From assembly GCF_022201045.2 (NCBI RefSeq), contig NC_068558.1, forward strand, positions 42,737,501 through 42,801,500: a DNA stretch of 64,000 nucleotides. Direction: 5' to 3'. Source of the DNA: Citrus sinensis (Eukaryota > Streptophyta > Magnoliopsida > Sapindales > Rutaceae). Below the pieces are notes generated by a model, which ran no database searches, had not been told where the DNA came from, and saw only the letters and a list, made by a program, of their open reading frames with translations. The translations under genes were made by a program, and so were the position numbers. This document shows positions 25,748 through 38,200 of the stretch, in pieces. The stretch's first letter is position 1; every line of letters begins with the position of its first letter.

Positions 25748-28114
25748 ATGGATAAGCTGAAACTAACCCAATTGGGGGAGAGAATAAAGACGGGTGGGGC
25801 CCAAATGGGTAGAATTGTGAGTGGGAAAGTGAAAGAAATGTTACAAGCCCCAACACCTGAATCGAAAATGGTGGATGAGGCCACGCTGGAAACTTTAGAG
25901 GAGCCGAATTGGGGCATGAATATGAGGATTTGTGCATTGATCAACAGTGAGGAGTTTAGTGGGTCGGAGATTGTTAAGGCAATAAAGAAAAAGATTTCGG
26001 GTAAGAGTGTTGTGAGTCAAAGGTTGAGTCTTGATTTGTTGGAGGCGTGTGCTATGAATTGCGAGAAGGTTTTCTCTGAGGTGGCGTCTGAGAAGGTGTT
26101 GGATGAGATGGTTAGGATGATAGAGAATCCGCAGATGGATCCGGGGAACAGAAGCAGGGCTCTGCAGTTGATTCGGGCTTGGGGAGAGTCTGAGGATCTG
26201 GCTTATCTTCCTGTGTATCGCCAGACTTATATGGTGAGTACTCTTTTTATATTTGACTGATGATGGTCTTGTAAATATTATTTACTTCATGTAACGTTAT
26301 TATTTCTTTCAAGATGCGGGGTTCAATGCTCATGAGTTTTTTCTGATAATTTCTCTAATAATAATCTACTGTTTCACAGATTTGTTATCTAGCTTATCTA
26401 CCTTTTTGTAATTTCAAATCTTAATTTTGATGATATCTTAATTTCTATTACCGGTGCATGGCTCCTTTTTAGAGTCCACCTCAGAATTGGTGGCAATGCT
26501 TCGATTTGAAGCATTCCCTTTTGGTAAATGAGAGAACCCGTTGACAATTTTGTATTATTGTTTTCCCGTAGGTTCATTCATACAAGTTTGTAGTATTGTC
26601 ACTCCTAACAGCTTTTGTAGTTATTAAATTTGGAGAATTTTGCTGAGAAAAAGTTGTGTTTCTTAAGTTCTTGAGATGGGTCTACAGGATAAAACATTGA
26701 TATGGAATTTCGTTATTATTTCACCAACAACTTACCTGTTTATCCTATTCATACATTGATATCTTTTGTATTTATCTAGGATTGATGTCAGCATCATTTA
26801 TTTTTATTCTGTTGTCATTGTGTACATGGTTTTTGTAAATTTTAAGTACACTGGTGGTTCCACTTAACTTCTTTCGTGCTTATGTCATTGCAGAGCTTGA
26901 AAGAAAGGAGTGTGCCTCCGCCTGTAGAAGATGGCAATTTGCCTCCCACGCAGTACTCTTTGGAGTCATACATTAATCAAGAGCCATTGTCCCCCTCTGA
27001 AAGCTATCCTATTCCTGAGACAGGATTGCATGGTGCAGATCGTACTAGTTTTGCCTATAATTATGGGAGCCTCTCTGTTGATGAAAAGAAAGAATTTCTC
27101 GTAGTTACTCGGAATAGCCTTGATCTGCTATCTAGTATTTTGAATACTGAAACAGAGCCTAAACCCATAAAGGTAATCCATTTACTTCTAATGTTCCATT
27201 CGCCTTTGTCTGTTTCCTTAGCACTTACCATGGTATTGTACTTCCGGCATCTTAAGAATGTTATCCTCAGTTAGTCAATTTGTGTCCCTTCAAAAACAAT
27301 GCTTTTGGCTAATACATGCAAGAATTTTGATATTATGTTTATACCTGAGAAGAGATGTTTTTAAATTCTTACTGATATTCTTTTTTCTGTTTGTGTTCAA
27401 GGGCATTTTCATTGTTTTTCCTTCTTTTTGTTTAGTAATATCCTTCCCCCAAAATTAAAATCTATGAATCCTACCAATAAAATAATGAATTTAGAAGATG
27501 AAAGTTATAATAAGATCTTAGACAGTTGTATTTTCATCTCTACTGCTCCGTCAAGCAAATATTTTCATTTTCCTAGTGGGAAGCATAGTCATATCTGCAT
27601 CTGAGATGTTGTTGTCTACCTGAGTCTAGTTATATATGACTTCCCCATCTACGTTTCCAAATCTAATTAGTGTAAGTTCCTCTTCGTACTACATGTAACA
27701 TGGTTGCAGGAGGATCTTACAGTGAGCATGCTGGAGAAATGCAAGGAATCTCAGCCTGTCATTCAGAGGATCATAGAAAGTACCACTGATGATGAAGCTA
27801 TGCTATTTGAAGCATTGAATCTTCACGATGAGCTGCAACTAGTCATCTCTAGATATGAGGAACTAGAAGCGGCGGTACAATCTGGAGAACCCGCACCTGG
27901 AAAATCTGATACCCCTGATGCCAACTTGGCCACTCGTGTTGGAGCTCACAGCGAACCCAAGGCAGCTGATACCAGTGAGGCCGACTTGCCTGCTCATGAT
28001 GGAACTCACATTGAACCCAAGACACTAAATTCCGGTGAGGCCAACCTTCCTGCTCACATTGGGGTTCACGACGAAACCAAGGCAGCAGATTCCCCAAAAG
28101 GAGAGAAGCACTGA
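25748..28114 (+). CDS. TOL2: TOM1-like VHS-GAT protein (TOL2-like)
   Basis: Predicted ESCRT-0-like ubiquitin-cargo adaptor acting at the plasma membrane and endosomes. Exons 25748-26233, 26894-27172 and 27710-28114 join in phase to give 389 residues. This is close to Arabidopsis TOL2 (about 380), which I place next to the S26-like gene there too. It starts MDKLKLTQLGERIKTGG. The VHS domain is about residues 40-165 (ATLETLEEPNWGMNMRICAL), and the GAT domain about 224-318 (LTVSMLEKCKESQPVIQRII, then FEALNLHDELQLVISRYEEL). The last about 65 residues are three imperfect tandem repeats of about 20 residues (ANLATRVGAHSEPKAADTSE and variants) in place of a longer C-terminal tail. No clathrin box was recognised. 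Confidence 0.93.
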
Positions 28115-28857
28115 ATCCAGCAAGCAGTGTTAAGAGAGATGTAGAATGTAAGTGTTTTCAAAATTGGTAGTGTCTTGCAGACCAGTGGCGTAGCTTCTGT
28201 CCAGCTGCTGCTGACCTACCTCTTCGACTGATCATTTCATTATCAGATTGTTGTAACTAGTTATTTATTAGAAGTTTTAGGTATTTAAGATTTTTTGTTA
28301 AACTACCAGTGCCCTGTCGTTTCAAGGATTATGAGTTTGTTTTGCCGCTGAATCTTATTCGCTCACCATAATGAAACAATGGAGTCACAGTACACAGTGA
28401 TCTAAACGACATACCCATAATCAGATAACCGCTTGATGAGTCCTGGTACTTCGTCGGTTGGGTTTTGGTTGTGTGATTGAAACGACATACCGGTTGTCGC
28501 ACCTGCCACTACCGCTACCAAAGTACCAAGACTCGGATACAAAGACTTACCCGAGTCGGGGGTACAATCGCAAAAACTGAAAAAGTCAAAAGTCAGGGAC
28601 CGAGCGTTGACCATACGCAATTAAAACAATGTTTGCTGAAAAAGGAGCGCCACATCATTTCCTGCACTCAATATACTTCGAAGGAAAATGTCCACCCTCG
28701 CTCCATAATTAAACCCTCCCAAATTTCCCTCCCTTTTCAAAATCCCTAGACCACCGGTCAACTCTCCGTAAAAACTCTCCATTTCCCGTCAAAATTTCCC
28801 GCTTCTGAACTCCCACAAACCCCTCATTCTCACTCGAATACGCAAAAACCCTAAACG
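28115..28857. other. intergenic between TOL2-like and SMC1
   Basis: This stretch contains the TOL2-like 3' UTR (to about 28380 by composition) and the SMC1 promoter and leader. The leader just before 28858 is C-rich with several CCCTC/CCTCC blocks. No separate gene seen. Confidence 0.6.
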
Positions 28858-31800
28858 ATGCCGTCCCTACTCTCGCCGGGCAAAATCCACCGGTTAGAAC
28901 TCGAGAACTTCAAGTCCTACAAGGGCCTCCAGATAATCGGGCCTTTCTCGGACTTCACGGCCATAATTGGACCGAACGGGGCGGGCAAATCGAACCTAAT
29001 GGACGCCATAAGTTTCGTTCTTGGGGTCCGTACGGGCCAGCTCCGTGGGGGCCAGCTGAAGGATCTGATTTACGCCTACGACGATAAAGAAAAGGAGCAG
29101 AAGGGAAGGCGAGCTTTCGTGAGGCTGGTGTATCAGTTGGGTAACGAGTCCGAACTCCAGTTTACTAGAACCATTACCAGTTCCGGCGGAAGCGAGTACC
29201 GAATTGACGGAAGGGTTGTCAATTGGGACGAGTACAATGCCAAATTGAGGTCTCTTGGGATTCTTGTGAAGGCCAGAAATTTTCTCGTCTTTCAGGTTAA
29301 TTTAATTATTTTAATTAATGTATTTATGCTTATAAATCTGCGTCTTTTCTGAATTTCCTGGTGTGTTTTGAGGGCTGTATTACTTCTGTGCATTATATAG
29401 TTCTCTGGGCACGTGAATTGGTGTTTAATTAGGTGAATTTAGGGGAAATTCTGTTTTTGGTTACTCTATAATTACCCGTTTGATTTCTATTGTTTCTGGG
29501 GGTGTACGTTATAATTTAAATTTGAATGCTGCATTTGGCTGATCAGGATTTGAAAACTGATTATTGACTAATGAACTGGACTGATGAAGAAAGGAAGTAT
29601 GTCTAGTTGTACATTTCTAACTTATTTCCTAAAGCATCAAACTTATGCAAGCATACTGCAGCTACTGCAGTGGTCTGGCATATTAAATTTCATAAGCTGG
29701 AGCTTACTTCTGACACATATTTGTTTTTGTTGAATGTAGGGAGATGTGGAGTCCATCGCATCTAAAAATCCCAAGGAGCTTACTGCACTTCTTGAGCAGA
29801 TTTCTGGTTCTGATGAACTCAAGAGAGAATACGAGGTGCTGGAAGATGAAAAAGGGAAAGCAGAAGAGAAGTCAGCACTTGTTTATCAGAAAAAGAGAAC
29901 GGTAGTCTTGGAGAGGAAGCAGAAGAAAGAACAAAAGGAAGAAGCAGAGAGGCATCTTCGCTTGCAAGATCAACTGGTAAGGACTATTAAGGTTTATTTG
30001 TTGTATCTTATGTTGATATCTGCCTTGCGATGTTTGCATATGTTTTTCCATTAAAGGGGTGGACTTAGGACTTTATATTACTCCAAATTAATCTAAGAAA
30101 TTTATATTTTGAAGTGAGCATAAAAATTCATTTGCAGAAAGAAGTACATCAAATAAGGGGGGACACGAAGAACCTTACCTCTATAAATACATACTCTAAA
30201 TAAAAATAATTAAAAAAAATAGTAGAAAACAAAAGGCAATTCAAATATAAAAACACTATGTTCCAATTGTGGTATTTGACATTGCAACCTATAATATCAT
30301 GTAATTATATAAGGATTAATAAATCAATTAAGAATTACAAGCTAAAATAAATCAATACATGCAATTACAATCAATTAAAAGTTGCTAGTAAAACTTTTAC
30401 GTTTGAAGTCAAGTACTTAATTACAGGCTTAAATAAATTAAACAATATTTATTCATCTTTTTAAGTTATAAAAATGTTACTAGTAAAATGTTTCAATAAA
30501 CAAAAAGATACTTGGTTGCTGTTGTTCCTTGGCAGGCGCTTTGACTCTCTTTTATGAACCAGATGCTGTTGATTCGTTATCAAAACAAAATACTCAAATT
30601 TAATTTTCTAAATTGTCCTCTTAGTTAATGTAACTAATAAATAAAATCTCAAAATTCACATAAAAATTATGAAAATGTTGATAGTTTTTACTATTTGTTG
30701 TTTTTGTAAGTATTTTTAATACTAGTGATGATTTTATATTACATTGACATAGTTAAATATATAATTTAATCATTTTATAGAATAAGTGATTAATTCCAAT
30801 TGGAATTAATATAATTGTATTCAGAACATATTTGAAAACAAAATAAAAACTCTATTATTATATAAAATTAATGAAAACATAAGTGTAATTGAATTAAGGA
30901 CATATATGAAAACAAAATAAAAACTTTATTATTATATAAAATTGATGAAAACATAAGGGGTATATATACTACCAGGATTATACCAATGCTTTGGTCGTCT
31001 TGTCATCAAATGAGTTCTCATATTTCCTTTATTTTTTTTTCTGCAGAAATCTTTGAAGAAAGAACACTTTCTATGGCAGTTGTTTAACATAGAAAAGGAT
31101 ATTACCAAGGCAAGTAAGGATCTTGAAGCTGAGAAGAGATCCCGTGAAGAAGTCATGCGAGAATTAGAGCATTTTGAAGATCAAAAGAGAGGAAAGAGGA
31201 AGGAATTGGCAAAGTACTTGAAAGAGATAGCGCAATGTGAAAAGAAAATTGCTGAGAGAAACAATAGACTTGACAAAAGTGTAAGCTTCTCTGGTTTTGG
31301 CATTGTTGTTGATTTTATTTGATTTATATTGCTGATCTGCGCTGGAATTTGTAGATTTTGATTAGTTTTGATAAAGTTTAGATATCTCTTTACACATAGT
31401 TTAGAGATGGATGCAATATGTGATGGATTTAGCTCAGTTTTTGGGAAGAGTGGCTTTACAGAGAAAGTGTGAGACTATCGCATGCATCTTTGAACACAAA
31501 GATTGATAGCTTTACAGTTAAGCTCAGGTGAACAAATTGTACATCACTACAATGTTCGGTACATCACTGTTTCTCCTATTCTATTTTCCTTGGCTATGGG
31601 GAGAGGGTGAGTGGAATATATGTTGGACGTACAGCACCCCTTTTGATTCAAGAGGATATGCTTAAATTATTTCTTTCTCAAATTCATATTTAGTTCATGA
31701 TTTTATGGTCTGTCAAATAAATTATTGATGGAAATTATTCTTTTTCCTTAGTCGAGAGAAATTAATGGTTTATTTACTTTGTTGTTTTCTTGAGCTCAGC

Positions 31801-34800
31801 AACCTGAGCTTCTGAAATTAAATGAAGAAATGTCTCGCATTAATTCAAAAATCAAGAGCAGCAAAAAGGAGCTTGAGAGAAAGAGAGAAGAAAGGAGGAA
31901 ACACGCTAATGATATCAAAGAGCTACAGAAAGGCATACAAGATCTGACAGGGAAGCTGGAAGAGTTGAATGAAAAAAGTCGAGATGGTGCTGGGAGACTT
32001 CCCTTGCTTGACACTCAACTAACAGAATATTTTCAAATGTAAGTTCTGTTTAGTTTCAAAGTTTAAAATGTTTACAAATTGAATTAACACCTGAATATCC
32101 TTTATTATTTCTCATACTTTCCTAAACTCATGTTTTCGGGCTGGCCTTGGTTTTCTAGTTTAAATTATTTTTGTCCTTTCAAGGTTTCATTTCAGTATAT
32201 GTCATTCATACTTGCACCTGTCAATCTTATTTGTTTTATTTAAAATCATGCTGTTTGTATATTGGATTTTAGACTAGCCTGAAGTAAAAAATGAACTCCA
32301 TGATTAAGCCTTTTTACTGTCCCCATTGTGACAAGTCACAAAAGCTGGAAAGCATTAAAATTTTTCATCTCCTGCATCAATGGAGTTTTTATGTTTCAGT
32401 AAAGAAGAGGCTGGAATGAAAACCGCAAAGCTAAGAGATGAGAAAGAGGTTCTGGATAGGGAACAACATGCTGATCTTGAAGTGTTAAAGAATCTGGAAG
32501 CAAATCTTCAACAGCTTAGTAATAGGGAGCATGAACTGGACGCACAGGAGGATCAAATGCGAAAGAGACAAAAAAATATTTTAGATGCTTCTGGTGGACA
32601 TAAGGATGAGCTCACAAAGTTGAAAAAGGAACTTCGTTCAATGCAAGATAAACACCGAGATTCCAGGTTATATAAGTGTTAGATTTTTCCATGAATTTAG
32701 TTCTTTCTTTGCATTAATATATTCCTTTAGGTTCAGAAAAGTTTGTATTTGTTGGTGCAAGTTGTTATTTTATATGTCCAGATCTCTTGATTTGAGCTTT
32801 TTATTTTTTGAGCTGTCTTGATATTTATTTATTTTTTTTCTTAGTATAGAGAATAAGAAAAGTTTGATTTATGTGGCATCTTCTCCTTATATATTGAATA
32901 TGTTTTGAGAAATGGAAAATAAGGCGTTGTAAAGACATCTATTGGTTTTGGATATGAAGGCAAAACGATGAAAACCTGAAGTCTATTATATGATGAAAGA
33001 AAATCAATTACATGAATTGAAGGCTGATATACATGATTTGCTTTTTTCAGGCAAAAATATGAAAACCTGAAGTCTAAAATTGGTGAAATAGAAAATCAAT
33101 TACGTGAATTGAAGGCTGATAGACATGAAAATGAGAGGGATGCTAAACTGTCTCAAGCTGTGGAGACTCTGAAACGCCTATTTCAAGGTGTTCATGGTCG
33201 CATGACAGATCTTTGTAGGCCAACCCAGAAGAAGTACAACCTTGCTGTTACCGTTGCCATGGGAAAATTTATGGATGCAGTGGTGGTTGAGGACGAGAAT
33301 ACTGGAAAGGAATGCATCAAGGTATAATTGATCTTTAAATTATGCTCTGCTTTTGTTGGGTCAGTGATGTCAACTCTGTATTACTTCATTTGGTCAGTTT
33401 ACATGCATGTGATGCTGACTGGCAAAGATAAATGATAGCTTAAAAAGTTGACTATTTCTGTCTATTGTAACCAAATCCTGGCAAGCTTTTTCTTTGCTTG
33501 TCAGGGATGCTACAGATCTTTCTAATTCTTAATTTTATTGGTTTAGATGCTTTTGAGGTTTTAGTTGATGGCCATGTATCTTAGTGATTTAACCAAACTT
33601 GAAATGCGGACGTTCTTGAAGTTATAGCATTTGGAGTTTCACAATATTGTCATGTAGTTCAAACCATATCATGGCTGGGCATATTTGTTGACCATCCATA
33701 TTCTGTTGGTCAAGTTTATGGTTTTTATTATGCAAATACGATGTTGATTAAGGTGATCAATATTTTTTTTTTAAAAATAATCAATATTATGGTTAACATT
33801 AATGTTAATTCAAGTATTCGTTACATTGGTTCTGTACTGTATCTGAAAGAGGCTTCCTCCGATGACTTTTATACCTATCCAATCAGTATTCTTATTTTTT
33901 TAAAATAATCAATATTATGGTTGACATTACTGTCAATTCAAGTGTTCTTTACATTGGTTCTGTACAGTATTTGAATGAGAAGAGGCCTCCTCCGATGACT
34001 TTTATACGTCTGCAATCAGTAATTTTTTTTTAAATAATCAATATTATGGTTGACATTACTGTTAATTCAAGTATTCTTTACATTGGTTCTGTACAGTATT
34101 TGAAAGAGCAGAGGCTTCCTCCGATGACTTTTATACCTCTCCAATCAGTTCGAGTTAAGCCTATCATTGAGAAGTTACGTACTTTAGGTGGTACAGCAAA
34201 GCTGGTCTTTGATGTAATTCAATATCCTTTGCCTAAGCTTCCATAAGTTTTGTTTCTATTGTGAGGCAGAAACATCCCATGTGCTTGTTTGTTCTTTCTT
34301 GTTGAAATTGCTTCTATTTGCTCTGAATTTTTCATTTCAAACCTTAAGAAAAGTTTTGTTTCCCTGAGGAAAACATAAACAAATATTTCCCTGTAACTAA
34401 TTTAAAGAATAGCATCATTCCAAACAAGTGCCTTTAAGTTTGTGGACTTAACAATTGCACATTTGATCCATCACTGGAAAAGGCAGTTCTCTTTGCTGTT
34501 GGAAATACTCTAGTCTGTGATGGCCTGGATGAAGCCAAGGTTCTTAGCTGGAGTGGGGAGAGATTTAGAGGTAAATTTTTACTCTCCTTTTGATTTGTTA
34601 ATTTTCAGCATCAGCAAATTGATATTATATTAATTCTGGTTACTTGTTTTTGTATCAGTTGTTACTGTTGATGGAATTCTACTCACAAAAGCTGGCACAA
34701 TGACTGGTGGTACCACTGGTGGAATGGAAGCAAGGTCAAAACAATGGGATGATAAGAAGATTGAAGGTTAGTATATTGAAATTTGTTATTTTCTTTCACT

Positions 34801-35222
34801 GTAGCTTTGAAAGTTGATATGTAACCATTCTACAGGACTTAAAAGAAAGAAAGAACAGTATGAATCAGAGTTAGAAGAGCTTGGTTCTATTAGGGAGATG
34901 CAGCTAAGAGAGTCTGAAACATCTGGGAAAATCAGTGGACTTGAGAAGAAGATTCAATATGCTGAGATCGAGAAGGTATAACTTCTGATTTATGCCCTGC
35001 AATACTAGGGAGGGTTCCTGAATTTTTTATGCACACTTGTTTGATTAACTTTTATGTATGATTTTTGGGCAGACACTGCTAATATATCTTTTGTGTTTTT
35101 GAGTTAGACGTTATATATAGTATTATCAAAAGAAGATTTTTTTTTTCTTTTGGGAGGGGGGGGAGGGGGGAGGGGAGGTGGGTCCCCCCGCCCAAAACCC
35201 AAAAAAAAAAGAGGAAGAGAGA

Positions 35223-35268
<46 letters not shown>

Positions 35269-38200
35269 CAGACAGACAGACATGATCTTAGATGTAGGAG
35301 AGCGGCAGAAATATTTTGTCTGATCCACATAGATAGGATAAGATTTTGTGGGTTGTTGATTAATTGATCATTAAAGTTTACTAGGATGCACATTTGGTTA
35401 ATTGGATGACCTGGAGGAATTATTTTGCAGCGGAGCATTGAGGACAAGCTTGCAAACCTGAGGCAGGAAAAGCGTACTATCAAGGAAGAAATTGGTCGTA
35501 TAAAACCTGACCTTCAAAAGGTGGTTTATGTCTACGAGTTTTCCCTTATCTACTCTATGTAGTAAATATCTTCACCTCATTGACCTAGGTGCTTGTAAAA
35601 AATGGTTGCAGTTAAAGGATAAAATTGATAGGAGGACCACAGATATCAACAAGCTGGAAAGGAGGATCAATGAGATTACTGATCGGCTCTACAGAGATTT
35701 CAGTGAGTCTGTTGGGGTGGCAAACATCCGCGAGTATGAAGAAAACCAGCTCAAGGCTGCCCAAAATGTTGCTGAAGAAAGGCTTAATTTGAGTAATCAG
35801 CTGGCGAAGTTGAAGTATCAGTATGTTTTTCTTCTTCTCCTGATAAATGTTTCCTTCTTTTAATCTATCAAGATGGGTTACAAGGTATATATCTGCCCAG
35901 TATTTATGCCTGCTTTACTGGATGTTGTTTTATGTGTTTTGTGGGTACAATTTGCTCAAAATTCTCTTGATGGAAATATATGATTATGAGTCTCTACTTG
36001 TGGCTGTTAGTGATTTTGCATATTTGATTAGTCGAATTGAAGTTTCTGAAGCTAGAATGGTTTCTCCAATTGAAAGGGTTTGTTTGAACTGAAAGTTGAT
36101 GTCTGATTCTGTGACGTGATGCTTATGAATGAAGCAGGCATTTGGGTTACTACATATTTTTTCTTCTGCAGTCTGATTCTCTTTTACCGCAGGAGATAAT
36201 TCCAAGTTGAACATAACGAACAGGGTCTAGAGTAAAATTTCATTAAAATTTGAGGAGAGATCAAAATGGCAGAACTTCTCCATTGTTCTTTTGTATTTTT
36301 TTAATAAACAATTGTCAGAAAGAAGAAAATGGAATTAGATTTTGGCCATGAGTTTTGAACATCTCAAAACTCTTGCATTGGTTGACTTTTAAGAAAATTC
36401 TCAAATTTATATACATTTCTGAATACTGGGGCTGCCTGTCGATAATGTTCATCTTTGGTGCTTAAGTACTTGCTTGAGCCTTGGTTATATTGAATTTGAC
36501 CTTAGGTCTCTCAACAATATGCATGGAGTACTTTCTGTTGGATGTTGACAGTGTTTCATTTTTTTCTCTTTTTATTTCTCTCTCTTCATTTAGCTGGTTG
36601 TGTGTATGGTTTGTCAAGTGGCCATCTTATCTTATTCCAACCCCCCTCCCCTCTCCCTCCCTTCTAAATTCCAGATTGGAGTATGAGCAAAAGCGAGATG
36701 TGGAATCACGAATTAAAAAGCTGGAATCTTCCCTCAGTACCTTAGAAAATGATTTGAAACAGGTTAAGAAGAAAGAAGGTGACGTCAAGTCAGCAACAGA
36801 AACAGCCACGGGGGATATCACTCGTTGGAAGGAAGAAATGCGAGGTACGATAAGGTTCAGTGTATATCTATAAGTATCTTTCTCAAGTCATTTTTAAACA
36901 TAATAAGTTATTGAATTACTCAGGTTAATTTTTTTTTTGGGTTCATGAGGATTGGGGTTGTGGGGGTGGGGGGGTTGTGTGAAGGAAACCAAGTACTTTT
37001 TTTTACTATAATGAAGTACGGAAAAAGAGATGAACCAGAGGTCCACCACCAGATTAACTAAAGATAAATTCTAAAATTATTTTCCTCTGTTCCTACTTCA
37101 ATAGGATGGAAATCCAATTCAGATGAGTGTGAGAAGGAGATCCAGGAATGGGAAAAGCAAGCTTCTGCTGCTACTACAAGCCTATCGAAATTGAATCGTC
37201 AGATTAATTCTAAGGTGTCTAAAATTTTCTCTAATTCTTAATTCTTCATTGAAGATTCTAGAAAAGTTGGTCTGTTGCAATATTAAAACGAATTGCAATT
37301 GACACCTCTTTACTTCTTATAGGAGGCACAGATTGAACAGCTGATTTCACGGAAGCAGGAAATTATGGAGAAGTGTGAACTAGAATGCATAGTCCTTCCC
37401 ACTGTCGAAGACCCAATGGAAACTGATTCTTCATCTCCAGGCCCTGTTTTCGATTTTAGTCAGTTAAATAGGTCTTATTTGCAGGAGAGGAGACCATCTG
37501 AGCGCGAGAAGCTTGAGGTTGAATTCAAGCAGAAAATGGATGCCCTTATTTCAGAAATAGAAAAAACAGCTCCGAATTTGAAGGCGTTGGACCAATATGA
37601 AGCTCTGTTAGAGAAAGAAAGGGCGGTAACAGAAGAGTTTGAAGCTGCCAGGAAAGAGGAGAAGCAGGCAGCTGATGCTTACAATTCAGTTAAGCAGAAG
37701 AGGTACTAATTAATTAACGTATTCTAGCAAATCTTCGAATTGATGATAATCTTTGAAACATATGTTCACAAATTAAGATACCATAATGTATTTGATTGAA
37801 ATGAGTAGAGCTTATATTGATTATATTTGCCTCTTAAGTTACATAGGTGGGATGCTCTACTTTTCATTTTGTTAATAACTGTAGATGCAGTTGAAATTCA
37901 AAGTTCTGCATGCCTATCAAGTTTGCATCATCATCTTTGTGTTTTCAAGCTAATCTTTGTACACTATATTTTCTTTGTGGTGTCCGAAAATGTGTCAATG
38001 ACTTTATTCTGGTGGATGCAGATATGGTTTGTTTATGGAAGCTTTCAATCATATTTCAAGTAGCATTGATAGAATATACAAACAACTAACAAGGAGTAAT
38101 ACGCACCCACTGGGTGGAACAGCATATTTGAACTTAGAAAATGAAGATGACCCTTTCTTGCATGGGATCAAATACACTGCTATGCCACCAACAAAGCGCT

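Noticed and set aside
33720-34020. Two upstream hinge-exon copies as normal exons of SMC1
   Set aside because: Unit 1 lacks an acceptor AG and has a 5-base loss; including unit 2 is not needed for the conserved protein, so they are not in the main model.
35079-35483. Long minus-strand open frame with Ser-Leu repeats
   Set aside because: It is a translation of the GA microsatellite in SMC1 intron 10.
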